Shown here piece after piece: positions 17,209 to 26,002 of a stretch of 52,714 nt of DNA. The first letter of the stretch is position 1; every line of letters begins with the position of its first letter. The position numbers and the translations under genes were made by a program. The notes beneath the pieces are model-generated. The model was not told the origin of the DNA. It did no database searches and saw only the letters and a list, made by a program, of their open reading frames with translations. The stretch spans positions 1-52,714 of the forward strand of contig PMSX01000258.1 of the NCBI GenBank assembly GCA_003167495.1, written 5' to 3'. Origin of the DNA: Bryobacterales bacterium (GTDB lineage: Bacteria > Acidobacteriota > Terriglobia > Bryobacterales > Bryobacteraceae).

Positions 17209-18522
17209 ATGTTGAGAGCTCCGTTCCTTACCGATCTTGACGAGCGAGCCGCGATCAAAGGCTCGCGCGATCCGCTGGGTATTCAACCTATTTGGACACG
17301 CATGGGTCGCCACGTCGTTGGCAATCTGACGACCGTCAGCACTTCGGTTCGTGATTTCACAACAACCATCCTAGGGTACTATTTTGCGGAGCGCGTGGCC
17401 AACGACGAACACGAAGACAACGACGTCGCAGTATTCCTTCGTTGGGAACAAATGGCCGCATACGCCCGCGGCGGTGTCAATAACGACTGGAAGTTCCGCG
17501 GCACTGAGCGTGCGAAGAGGAACTTTAACGAGAACGCAAAAATAAGGCTCGGAACGGATTCGGCCGCGCTGATCCTCAGTGACCAGAAGACCTATGGTCT
17601 GTGGGGTCTCTATTCCGTACCGTCGAGGTCATCTGGCCTACTGGCGGGCGACCCAGCCCGCGTCACTCTGCCGGTCCGGAAGTTCATTGAAGACGAGTAT
17701 TTGTCCACCCTGTCAGGCAGGGGGCGTGACGTTTCCGAAATCGTGGGCCTGCTGGCCGGGAAGAGCCCAGAGGTGCGTCCCCTTGATCGCGACCGAGCAT
17801 TATTCCAGACTGTTGGCCGAGTACTGCGGCGAAAATTGTCATCGCGCGAACAGGAGTTCTACCGGGAACACCTTGTCGAAGGGGGACCGGAGGACCGAAC
17901 ACAGGGAGGGCAACGCCAGCTCGTCGAGGCTCTGAAGACAACGTTTGACGTCGAGCATTGGTCGCTTGAACCGGCGGCCATTAGGCATGTCGCGAAGCAG
18001 TGCCGCGCGCAGGGAGGCCGCGGCGTGGACGTCGCCGATTTTCTGGAGCGCATACGCGTCGTGGAGCTATTGGTTGCGCCGGCGGCGCGCCTCTTCATGC
18101 TGTTGCTCGGCTGTGACGGCCAGTTGCCGCGCGACGTTTCAGCGGCGGTGAGAAAACAGTGGGGATCGAAGGTGCCTGCGATCAATCCCGATGCGATTGA
18201 GGGCATTCGCGCTGAATTCGCCAACGCGCAGGACGAGCAAAGATCGAGCGACCGATGGGTGCAGCTCGCGCTCGCGCTAGCCTCTGGCGACTATGACTCC
18301 GCCATGTTGATCCTGATCGAGCAAAACCGTGCTGTGATGGCATCGAGGGGCGGCGGTGCGCCATGGGTCGAAATCCGCGACGGCAAGTTACACGTGAGAT
18401 TCCTCGATGAGACCGTCGGCCAATTGCCGGCTCGATCCGAGCTGCCATCCTTGTGGATCAACTCTTACTTTCTCGACTCTCTCCGGACCGTGGCCATGCA
18501 GGTGGAGGGGCGCAGTGACTGA
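17209..18522 (+). CDS. Hypothetical protein, first gene of PLD/SNF2 defence-like operon
   Basis: 437 residues with no domain I can name. It is soluble, without a signal peptide or membrane span, begins MLRAPFLTDLDERAAIKGSR and contains an aromatic and basic central part. The ATG at 17209 has a GGCGAGAAG site. Its stop overlaps the GTG start of the PLD gene by 8 nt, so the proteins are made together. In two-component nuclease/helicase defence operons an extra subunit of this size often recognises DNA or tethers partners; that role is only inference here. Confidence 0.75.
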   Translation: MLRAPFLTDLDERAAIKGSRDPLGIQPIWTRMGRHVVGNLTTVSTSVRDFTTTILGYYFAERVANDEHEDNDVAVFLRWEQMAAYARGGVNNDWKFRGTERAKRNFNENAKIRLGTDSAALILSDQKTYGLWGLYSVPSRSSGLLAGDPARVTLPVRKFIEDEYLSTLSGRGRDVSEIVGLLAGKSPEVRPLDRDRALFQTVGRVLRRKLSSREQEFYREHLVEGGPEDRTQGGQRQLVEALKTTFDVEHWSLEPAAIRHVAKQCRAQGGRGVDVADFLERIRVVELLVAPAARLFMLLLGCDGQLPRDVSAAVRKQWGSKVPAINPDAIEGIRAEFANAQDEQRSSDRWVQLALALASGDYDSAMLILIEQNRAVMASRGGGAPWVEIRDGKLHVRFLDETVGQLPARSELPSLWINSYFLDSLRTVAMQVEGRSD

Positions 18523-20569
18523 AAAGCCTCCAACCGCCGTACTCTCCGACGAGCTCAAGTCCGCCACTGCTGGCCGCCGGCTCGTCGCCGCGGTCTTCTT
18601 GACTTTCCGCTTTGAACCCGAGTTTTTCGAGCAGCAGGTGCTGCCGCTATTCTTCGACGTTCCGCTGAACCACGCGGAAGCCATCAAACGCGTGCAGATG
18701 GAAGACCTGCTCAGGGACGTCCAGCACGGCGTCGCTGTCTACTACGACCAGAACGGTCTGGCGCCGGATGCTAAGGCGGCCCGCCTAGACGTGCGCCGAA
18801 TCGCCGTTCGCCATTCCACTGGCATCTTCCATCCTAAGAATATCTTCGCACTCGTGGAGACTATTGAGCCAGATAAGGATGGTCACCATGCCCAGACGCT
18901 CCTCATCGCCAGCATGTCCGCGAACCTAACTCGCGCTGGCTGGTGGGAGAACGTTGAGGTTTGTCATATCGAGCAGGTCGAAGAGGGCGAACTCACGCGG
19001 TTGAGAGACGACGTATTGGCGCTTTTGGAAGGCCTGGAGCGGCGGGTGTTTGAGAAAGCAGCCGACCGCCACGCTGCGTTAAAGGCTATCAAGGCATTTC
19101 TCAGATCGACTGCACCGCGCCAGTTGCGCTCGTCCGGTGGCTGGTTAGAGCCGCACTTCTTTGACGGCAGCACGGCGATTGTGGAGTTTCTTCGTGAGGC
19201 CGCTGGTCGGGATCTCCGGGATCTTAACCTTGAGATCATTTCGCCGTACTTCGACGCCGGACCGAAGTCGGCCCCGTTGTCGGATCTGATCGAGGAATTC
19301 TCGCCGAGAGAGGTTCGAGTTTTTCTACCAAAGACCGAAAGCGGTGATGCCCTATGTTCGAAGGAGATCTTCGAATGGGTGAAGTCACAGCCGGGCGTGA
19401 GCTGGGCTCGCTTCCCGAAGGAGCTGACCCGCGGCGGCAAAGGCGAGAACGCCAAAGGACGAGTGGTCCACGCCAAGGTCTACCGGTTCTTTTCGGCGCA
19501 GCCGAAGCGAGAGTTCCTATTTGTCGGCTCCGTGAACCTCACAGTTCCGGCCCACCGTCGTGGCGGCAATCTTGAGACCGGGTTTTTGGTTGAAATCCGG
19601 GCGTCGCGCCGGCCGGACTGGTGGATGGAGCGCGACGGGAGCAAGCCTACGATCCACACTCCGCGGGGAGAGGATGAGGGCGCCGCCAGCAATTCAGGAT
19701 CACGGCTGTCCCTCAGATACTGGTGGGATTCGAAACAAGCGCAAGCATATTGGGATGATCCCGTAACGGCTCCCATCTTATCCGTTTCGTGGAGCGGTGG
19801 CACTCTCTTTGAAATCGCCCGGATCGAGAGCCGCCAGTGGATCGACCTCCAGGCAATCGAGGGTGCGGCTTTGGAGCAAGTGCTCCGGTCGACATCGATT
19901 CTCCTAGTAACGGGCGACCGCCGCGAGGCCGTTCCGATCCTAGTTCAGGAAGAAGGAATGAAGAGTAAGCCCTCGGTCCTCTTCGATTTGTCGCCGGCCG
20001 AGATCTTACGCTACTGGTCGTTGCTGACGGCTGAACAGCGTGCAGCGTTTCTCGAAGCCAGGGCACCGGAAGCGGCGATTGGTGACGACGCGAACCTTGT
20101 AACAAGTTATGCTCACGGGACGGATCAAGGCACGTTTTTCGACCGTTTTGCAGGCATATTCATTTCTTTCGGCAACCTCGAACGTCACATCCGAGAATCG
20201 TTGAAAGCAGGCAACATCCGCCCAGCCGAGTATCGACTCTTCGGCCAGAAGTATGACTCCCTCGGTCGCCTACTCGCCCGAGTGCGCGAAGACAGCGAGA
20301 AGAGCCGGGACGACATCGTCGAGCACTACGTGATGGCCCTTTGTGCCCGGCAGACCGTTACCGAGCTTCGTAACGATTTGGATTTCGCCAACTTCTTCGT
20401 CGAGCACGCGGCCGATCTTCGGCGGCTGGAGGAACAACTCGCGATGGCCGGCATACTGCGCGTCCGCCTCACAGAGACCGGCGATCCGACAATGACCGAG
20501 TTCCTGGAGTGGTTCGAGAAATGGTTCCTGCGCCGAGCGGCGCCCGTTGAGAAGGAGGCCAAAGCGTGA
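18515..20569 (+). CDS. Phospholipase D-fold nuclease-like protein
   Basis: 684 residues from the GTG at 18515, which follows a GGAGGGG site; the frame is open earlier but that extension overlaps the previous gene. Two PLD-type half sites are visible: HSTGIFHPKNIF near residue 100, and VHAKVYRF followed by FVGSVNLT and an N-x-E segment (NLETGFLVE) near 320-365. Two HxK lobes are the usual PLD layout and suit a phosphodiesterase or nuclease; the aspartate of the classic HKD motif is not obvious. It overlaps both neighbours (8 nt and 4 nt). With the SNF2-type helicase next door it probably forms a DNA-attacking complex. Confidence 0.8.
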   Translation: MTEKPPTAVLSDELKSATAGRRLVAAVFLTFRFEPEFFEQQVLPLFFDVPLNHAEAIKRVQMEDLLRDVQHGVAVYYDQNGLAPDAKAARLDVRRIAVRHSTGIFHPKNIFALVETIEPDKDGHHAQTLLIASMSANLTRAGWWENVEVCHIEQVEEGELTRLRDDVLALLEGLERRVFEKAADRHAALKAIKAFLRSTAPRQLRSSGGWLEPHFFDGSTAIVEFLREAAGRDLRDLNLEIISPYFDAGPKSAPLSDLIEEFSPREVRVFLPKTESGDALCSKEIFEWVKSQPGVSWARFPKELTRGGKGENAKGRVVHAKVYRFFSAQPKREFLFVGSVNLTVPAHRRGGNLETGFLVEIRASRRPDWWMERDGSKPTIHTPRGEDEGAASNSGSRLSLRYWWDSKQAQAYWDDPVTAPILSVSWSGGTLFEIARIESRQWIDLQAIEGAALEQVLRSTSILLVTGDRREAVPILVQEEGMKSKPSVLFDLSPAEILRYWSLLTAEQRAAFLEARAPEAAIGDDANLVTSYAHGTDQGTFFDRFAGIFISFGNLERHIRESLKAGNIRPAEYRLFGQKYDSLGRLLARVREDSEKSRDDIVEHYVMALCARQTVTELRNDLDFANFFVEHAADLRRLEEQLAMAGILRVRLTETGDPTMTEFLEWFEKWFLRRAAPVEKEAKA

Positions 20570-23500
20570 TCCACATAGCGGCAGCGAGAGAGTTGATCGA
20601 CTTCAACGCCAGCGATATCGGAGCGGCGCGCGCCGAAGAGCAGCTCGCCGGCGCCGTGGCTATGCACAACATCTTGGAGCGCCACAACGTCGCGTACCTC
20701 GCCGACGAGGTTGGGATGGGGAAAACCTACGTTGCACTCGGAGTGATGGCGCTCTTTCGTCACTTCGACCCCGAGTTTCGCGTGCTCATCATCGCGCCGC
20801 GCGAGAACATTCAACGTAAGTGGATGAAGGAACTGGGCAACTTCACAAAGAACAACTTCAAGTTTCCGGATCTCCGCTTCAAGTCCCTCAGGGGCGGCCC
20901 GGCGAGGCCAATCGCGATGTGCGCCAATTTGCGCGACTTCGTCCACAAGGTTAGCTTGGACTCACGTCGCGATTTTTTCTTGCGCATGGGCTCGTTCAGC
21001 TTCGGACTCGGCAAAGACCCCGAACAGTGGAAAGCACAGCGCGACAACCTTCGGCGCGAGTTGCCATGGCTGGCGGACGAGGTGTTCGACCTGAGGAGCA
21101 AGGAGGCATTCAAAGACAACTTCGCTCGCGCGGTCTGCTGCGCCCTTCCGATCTTTGATCTCGTGATCGTAGACGAAGGCCATAATCTGAAACATGGATT
21201 CCGCACCGGCGTGGCCGCGAGGAATCGCGTCATGGGACTGGCGTTTGGCAGATCGACGGATCAGATCGACGGACGGCTCTTCCCTGGATACGGAAAGCGG
21301 GCCAAGCGGGTGCTCTTCCTTTCCGCGACGCCGATTGAAGGTTCATATGAGCAACTGTGGAATCAGTTGGATGTGTTCGGCTTCGGCGAACCTTTCTCAG
21401 ACCTAAAGCGGCGCGATTCAACCGACGAAGAGAAGAAACAATCCGCAGCTCAGTTTTTGGTGCGCCGGGTTACCACCGCAATGGTGAATGGCCGTGAGCT
21501 GACCAAGAATCAGTATCGGCGCGAGTGGCGTCAGGGAGGTGTCTTTCAGTACGACCAACCTATCTCCTTAGACGACCCGAAGAAGCGGCTTGTTGTTGCG
21601 CTCGTTCAGAAAAAAGTTGCGGAGCTTCTGGGCTCCGGCAAGTTCAACATGTCATTTCAAATCGGCATGTTAGCTTCATTTGAGAGTTTTCTTCAGACGG
21701 CGAAAGTCCGGAATGACGATGAGGACACGATTTTCGATGACGCGGAGCAGCAGCGGGATCTTTCTGACGTTGAGAAAGAGGGTATCGACGTTAGCGACGT
21801 CAACAAGTTAGCTCGTGATTTCTTCAATACTTTTCACTATCACATGCCGCATCCGAAGATGGATGCGGTGGTGGAGTCGCTCGCGACGTCATGGCTCACT
21901 GGCAGGAAGACACTCGTATTTGTCCGCCGCGTGGCGTCGGTGACGGAGTTGGAGCAGAAGCTCAATGAGTGTTACGATGCGTGGTTAATTCCGCACCTGC
22001 GGGATCACTTGCCTGAGGCGGTGCGCGACCGCTTCCAGCGCGTTGTCGATGACTACGGCAGAGAGAAGCAGGTAGCGCAGGACCAACGGTTTAGGCTCGA
22101 CGCTGGGTCTCGGGAACAAAACGCTGGAGATGACCACGGCGGCACGGACACGTTCTTCGCCTGGTTTTTCCGCGGCGATGGGCCGAAGGGCGTCGTAAGC
22201 GGCGCGAACGTCCAGAGACGATTCGTCCAAAGCGGCAGCGCATACTCCACGTTTTTTGACCGAAACTATGTGGCCGATCTGCTAAAGGCTGAGTCCGGGG
22301 GCGTGGCGAAGGCGTTGGCAAGTGCATTCGGGTTGGACGTGAGCGAGGTTGCCGTTGAAGTTCGAGCTCGTGCAGCGAAGTACCTATCCTCCAAAGCCAA
22401 GGTGCATCCCAGTCATGATCGGTTTGTGGCTGCCCAGGCGGCGACCATCCAATTCGTGATTGATCGAGGGGGGCCTCTGGCCGAGGCAGCGGAGCTTGTG
22501 TTTCAGCAAGTGTATCAAGGGGCGGAGAAGAAACCTCACGCTTCGCAAGCGCCTGATGTGATCGAGTGGCTGGAAGAGCGGACCTTCTTCACGGAAATTC
22601 AACGTCCGGACTGGTCGCTGCTCCGCGACGATCTGTGGCCAGCATCGCGAGAGAAGAAGCCCGCGGCCACGTTCCACGAAGAGGAGGTTCGCGCACGGTT
22701 GCTGTCCACTGCAGCGCGGCTGGGGCACGGGTTGATTGATATCTACCTCCTGACGATCGCGCGCCTTGGCAGTCTCGACCTCCGGACGCTGGAGTCGGAC
22801 GCCGGAGACGTCCAGAGCCGAGACGAGCGGCGCATCACGGAGTACCTGGCGAAGCTCGAGAAGCAGCGGACGACGCCACTTTGGGAGCGGCCGTGGGGCG
22901 CGTTCGACGAACTGCGCGAGCTGGCCACGAACTTTGACCTTATCCTCGATGTGAATGCACCCGAGGCGCGTGACTTGGCGGTCTGCGACACCGCCCGGCC
23001 GTTTGGTACCTTACTCGGCCGCCAGCAGCCGGTCGGCGGCATGTGGGGGCAGGTGAACCGAACGCTGGTCCAGCAGTTCCGGATGCCGGGGTATCCGTTC
23101 GTCCTCGTCACGACCGACTTGCTGCAGGAAGGTGAGGACCTGCACACGTTCTGCTCCTCCATTTACCACTACGGGATCTCCTGGACGGCATCGTCGATGG
23201 AGCAGCGGATTGGCCGCATCGACCGCGTTCGCTCCCAAACGGACCGCCGGTTATCGGACCTTCATCGCGATCCACACGGGGACGAGCTTCTTCAGGTTTA
23301 TTTCCCGCACTTGCAGGACACTGTCGAGATTCTGCAGGTCGAGAGAGTACTTGAAAGGATGAACGTATTCCTGAAGCTGATGCACGAGGGCCTCGTCGGT
23401 CCCGGCGCGGAAGACAAACACATTGACGTAGACGCTGCGGTGGCGAGGGTCCGTCGCCCCGTCGAGGCGTTCCTCGCGAAACTCGAAACAGCATTCCCAG

Positions 23501-24042
23501 TACAACTGGGCGTGCTCACAGGTGACGTAAGGGCTCTGGCGATTACCCCGTCGCTGGCGGAAGAATCGCTCGACCGCTTGGCGGCGTTGCGCCAGCTCTC
23601 TGGTGAACACTTGGAAATCAAATGGACTGACAGCAATCTGGAAGGCCAGTTATTTGGCACGATGCACCTCTCTGGCGGCCGGATTCAGCCCTTTACACTC
23701 TTGCTGGATTCAATCACCGGTCGGCTATTGGTCAGGTGCATAAGTCCCGTCGGAGTTGTTGATCTCGCCTCGTCGGTCGAGGCGATTCAGGATAGTGTCC
23801 GCACGAAGCCTGTCAGGATTGGGGCGGTTCTCAGCCCCGAGGACGGGTCTTACAACATCACGGTTCAGGAAGAAGTTCTGCTTGGGGACCGCGCCCACGA
23901 TGAGGCGCGGGTAAACGCGCTCTTGAAACGCGTGGCGGAAGAGGCTGACCGACTTGAGCAGATTCATCTGCCCGGCGCGGATCGCGCACTTGACGTGTTT
24001 GAAAAAGAACTCCGCCAAGAAGGGCTAGGTTACCGTGATTGA
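20566..24042 (+). CDS. SNF2/RapA-type superfamily 2 helicase
   Basis: 1158 residues. Motif I is ADEVGMGKTYVALGV (about 46-60), motif II is IVDEGHNLK (DEGH at 203-206), and motif III is VLFLSATPIEGSYEQLWNQL. The second RecA lobe appears late, with LVTTDLLQEGEDLHTF (motif V) and MEQRIGRIDRVRSQ (motif VI, arginine fingers). A long insertion of roughly 450 residues lies between lobes. Such enzymes translocate on double-stranded DNA and power restriction-like systems (DrmD of class 1 DISARM is one SNF2 example). The GTG start overlaps the PLD gene by 4 nt and is preceded by GAAGGAGG. No methyltransferase is encoded in this operon, so self/non-self discrimination must work differently. Confidence 0.88.
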   Translation: MIHIAAARELIDFNASDIGAARAEEQLAGAVAMHNILERHNVAYLADEVGMGKTYVALGVMALFRHFDPEFRVLIIAPRENIQRKWMKELGNFTKNNFKFPDLRFKSLRGGPARPIAMCANLRDFVHKVSLDSRRDFFLRMGSFSFGLGKDPEQWKAQRDNLRRELPWLADEVFDLRSKEAFKDNFARAVCCALPIFDLVIVDEGHNLKHGFRTGVAARNRVMGLAFGRSTDQIDGRLFPGYGKRAKRVLFLSATPIEGSYEQLWNQLDVFGFGEPFSDLKRRDSTDEEKKQSAAQFLVRRVTTAMVNGRELTKNQYRREWRQGGVFQYDQPISLDDPKKRLVVALVQKKVAELLGSGKFNMSFQIGMLASFESFLQTAKVRNDDEDTIFDDAEQQRDLSDVEKEGIDVSDVNKLARDFFNTFHYHMPHPKMDAVVESLATSWLTGRKTLVFVRRVASVTELEQKLNECYDAWLIPHLRDHLPEAVRDRFQRVVDDYGREKQVAQDQRFRLDAGSREQNAGDDHGGTDTFFAWFFRGDGPKGVVSGANVQRRFVQSGSAYSTFFDRNYVADLLKAESGGVAKALASAFGLDVSEVAVEVRARAAKYLSSKAKVHPSHDRFVAAQAATIQFVIDRGGPLAEAAELVFQQVYQGAEKKPHASQAPDVIEWLEERTFFTEIQRPDWSLLRDDLWPASREKKPAATFHEEEVRARLLSTAARLGHGLIDIYLLTIARLGSLDLRTLESDAGDVQSRDERRITEYLAKLEKQRTTPLWERPWGAFDELRELATNFDLILDVNAPEARDLAVCDTARPFGTLLGRQQPVGGMWGQVNRTLVQQFRMPGYPFVLVTTDLLQEGEDLHTFCSSIYHYGISWTASSMEQRIGRIDRVRSQTDRRLSDLHRDPHGDELLQVYFPHLQDTVEILQVERVLERMNVFLKLMHEGLVGPGAEDKHIDVDAAVARVRRPVEAFLAKLETAFPVQLGVLTGDVRALAITPSLAEESLDRLAALRQLSGEHLEIKWTDSNLEGQLFGTMHLSGGRIQPFTLLLDSITGRLLVRCISPVGVVDLASSVEAIQDSVRTKPVRIGAVLSPEDGSYNITVQEEVLLGDRAHDEARVNALLKRVAEEADRLEQIHLPGADRALDVFEKELRQEGLGYRD

Positions 24043-24409
24043 ATGGCGTGAATTCTGCGTAGGTGCACTTGACCTTTTTCCGGACGCCATGGGTGTGAGC
24101 GTTCAGTTCAGCAACGGTCGATGGCAGCATGTCGACATTCGTCCGGGCGACGGCATGATTGAGCTCCGGGGCGTCGTCGCTCGCCGTTCGGTGGCTATAA
24201 AGATCGAGCGCGTGGCACTGGTAGCCTGGGAGCGCAATCGCGCCAGCAGTTTGGTTGGATTCAGAGTGGATGATCGAGGTCGCCTCGTCGGTGAGTCTTG
24301 GGTGCCGACAAGCGGCCTGACGCGAGACGAGTTTCTTTTCTACCTCCGCAGCACAGCAGCTTCATGCGATTTGTTCGAATATCAAATCACCGGTAAGGAC
24401 CGTGAATAA
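24035..24409 (+). CDS. Small accessory protein of the PLD/SNF2 operon
   Basis: 124 residues, starting at a GTG that overlaps the helicase stop by 8 nt. It looks like a compact alpha/beta fold: beta strands around IELRGVVARRSVAIKIERVAL and a C-terminal half reading WVPTSGLTRDEFLFYLRSTAASCDLFEYQITGKD, reminiscent of YbjN or type III chaperone-like folds. That resemblance is weak. Tight coupling indicates it works with the helicase and PLD proteins. Confidence 0.7.
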   Translation: MIEWREFCVGALDLFPDAMGVSVQFSNGRWQHVDIRPGDGMIELRGVVARRSVAIKIERVALVAWERNRASSLVGFRVDDRGRLVGESWVPTSGLTRDEFLFYLRSTAASCDLFEYQITGKDRE

Positions 24410-24559
24410 ACAAAGTATTGGTAGGTGGTGTCCTCCGGCACCAGGCTCTGGGCCACGAATCTTTAGGTCGTTGCCTGCGGATGCCGATGCTCATGCGTGT
24501 GAGTGCAAAGTCAGGGTCAAGAAATTGACGGAGTTCAATGTATTGCGATTGATAATTCG

Positions 24560-24637
24560 CATAAACGCCGATAGCGACTGGAATCCAGTTGGCTGATTTG
24601 TCGGCTGTGGTGAGGATTGGCCCGAACGGCGTTTATG
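24560..24637. repeat. Inverted repeat in the 24.4-24.8 kb gap
   Basis: CATAAACGCCG (24560-24570) and CGGCGTTTATG (24627-24637) are perfect 11-bp inverted copies 56 nt apart, with a smaller hairpin (ACTGG-AAT-CCAGT) inside. The 24410-24775 gap otherwise holds no recognisable gene, only this structure and the degenerate repeat at 24701. It could be a small non-autonomous element or a structured transcript. Confidence 0.35.
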
Positions 24638-24700
24638 GGAAATAACCGTTACGTCACGAAGCCAATGTTCACACGCCACCATACCCGTGTTTTGGCCTAT

Positions 24701-24763
24701 TAATCACCGTTAACGGCCAGATGGGCCCGCTTCCAGCCCAGACCTTTCTCCGAGTGGCGGGTG
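24701..24763 (+). repeat. Degenerate direct repeat, right copy
   Basis: AATCACCGTTAACGGCCAG followed after a short insert by CAGACCTTTCTCCGAGTGG. It matches the left copy at 15937-15979 in order and orientation. The pair flanks the hypothetical gene and PLD/SNF2 operon. Confidence 0.4.
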
Positions 24764-24775
24764 AGGACTTAAGGG

Positions 24776-26002
24776 CTAAAGACTTTTTGCCAGCTTTACG
24801 CTGTCGGATAGTTGCGTATCGATATCGTGCCGAGAATCTGAATAACTCCAATCAACGTTAAATTCCGGTTCGATCCCGGTCCCGTCCAAACGCGTTCCAG
24901 TCCAGCTCATATAGGCTGCAACTGGTAATGCTAACGTGAAGCCGTGATCGAGTTTGAAGCCGGTGTGGCTCACGAGTCGGCCGGGTGTTGCCGAACCCAG
25001 GATCTGGGCGCCGGTTTCTTCGCGCGCAAACAGCGCTACCATTTCGGATGCGCAAGTGGTGTGTTCATTGACCAGTACCACGACGCGCTCATGGAAACGG
25101 CGGGCACCAATGCCTTCGGTTACCAAAACGACTGATTTTCGACCGACAAACCGTAAGGCCAGCCACGGAACCTCAAATTTCGTACGGGGTATCCGGGAGA
25201 AACGGGGCAGCTTGTCGCGGTCGTAACCGTTCTCGGCGTCGGCTCGTCCCAGGCTGAAGCCGATTGGGTTGTTGCCGGGGACCAGAATGCTCATGAGGCG
25301 CAAGCAGCCAAGGCCGCCGCCGGGATTGCCGCGCAAGTCGAGGACCAGGCGGTCAACTGATTTCAACTGTGAGTCGAAGACTTCGCTCACCTGGGCGGCA
25401 AAATCGATGCCGAGCTTTCCGGGAAAGAGTGGAATTTTGACAACAGCGACCCCGTCGATCATTTCTACTCGTACGCGATCGGGAACGGCGCAGGGGTTTT
25501 CGGAGTGCTTGGCGACTGGAATGGAGATGGTCACTTTGGAAGTGCCAGTGACCTTCTCGATGACAAGATTGTGAGACTGGCCCATGGCGAAAAGGGGCTT
25601 CTTATCGGCAGGTGTTATTTCAATTCCGCCGATTGACATCAGCACGTCACCCGGTTTGATGCCAGCGTTCGCGGCTGGTCCGCCAGCATGTACGTCTTGG
25701 AACACCCAGCGCCGGCCGAATTCGGTTTCACAGTCGTGGAATGTGGCGCTGATGGCATTCTTTGAGGCGATCCTGGTTTTGGGGCTGATCAGGCCCAGGC
25801 CGCTCGACCCAAGCTCGCGCAGCATGTTGTTAACGGCACCCTCGAACTCTGGGGGTTCAGCTTTGGTCATGATTCTGTCGCGATGACTTTCGACAAGGGC
25901 AGGCCAATCGTGGCCCTTAAATTTCGGATCGTAGAATTTCTTCGCGACGAGGGTGTCAATCTTGTCGAGGACGTCGCGCCGATTCTTTTCTGTGAAAATC
26001 AT
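24776..26002 (-). CDS. S41-like peptidase with PDZ domain
   Basis: 408 residues. A helical N-terminal region (1-90) is followed by a PDZ-like domain (about 98-160: VFQDVHAGGPAANAGIKPGDVLMSIGG) and an S41 C-terminal-processing peptidase core. The core has VDRLVLDLRGNPGGGL (a family hallmark) and the nucleophile serine in HTTCASEMVALFA. The usual lysine after the GxxTxG segment reads GSATPGRLVS, so the classic Ser-Lys dyad is not obvious. No signal peptide is seen, unlike most S41 proteases, which suggests a cytoplasmic location. It overlaps the TPR-CHAT gene by ATGA and is the last gene of a sigma/anti-sigma/CHAT/S41 set. Confidence 0.85.
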   Translation of the reverse strand: MIFTEKNRRDVLDKIDTLVAKKFYDPKFKGHDWPALVESHRDRIMTKAEPPEFEGAVNNMLRELGSSGLGLISPKTRIASKNAISATFHDCETEFGRRWVFQDVHAGGPAANAGIKPGDVLMSIGGIEITPADKKPLFAMGQSHNLVIEKVTGTSKVTISIPVAKHSENPCAVPDRVRVEMIDGVAVVKIPLFPGKLGIDFAAQVSEVFDSQLKSVDRLVLDLRGNPGGGLGCLRLMSILVPGNNPIGFSLGRADAENGYDRDKLPRFSRIPRTKFEVPWLALRFVGRKSVVLVTEGIGARRFHERVVVLVNEHTTCASEMVALFAREETGAQILGSATPGRLVSHTGFKLDHGFTLALPVAAYMSWTGTRLDGTGIEPEFNVDWSYSDSRHDIDTQLSDSVKLAKSL

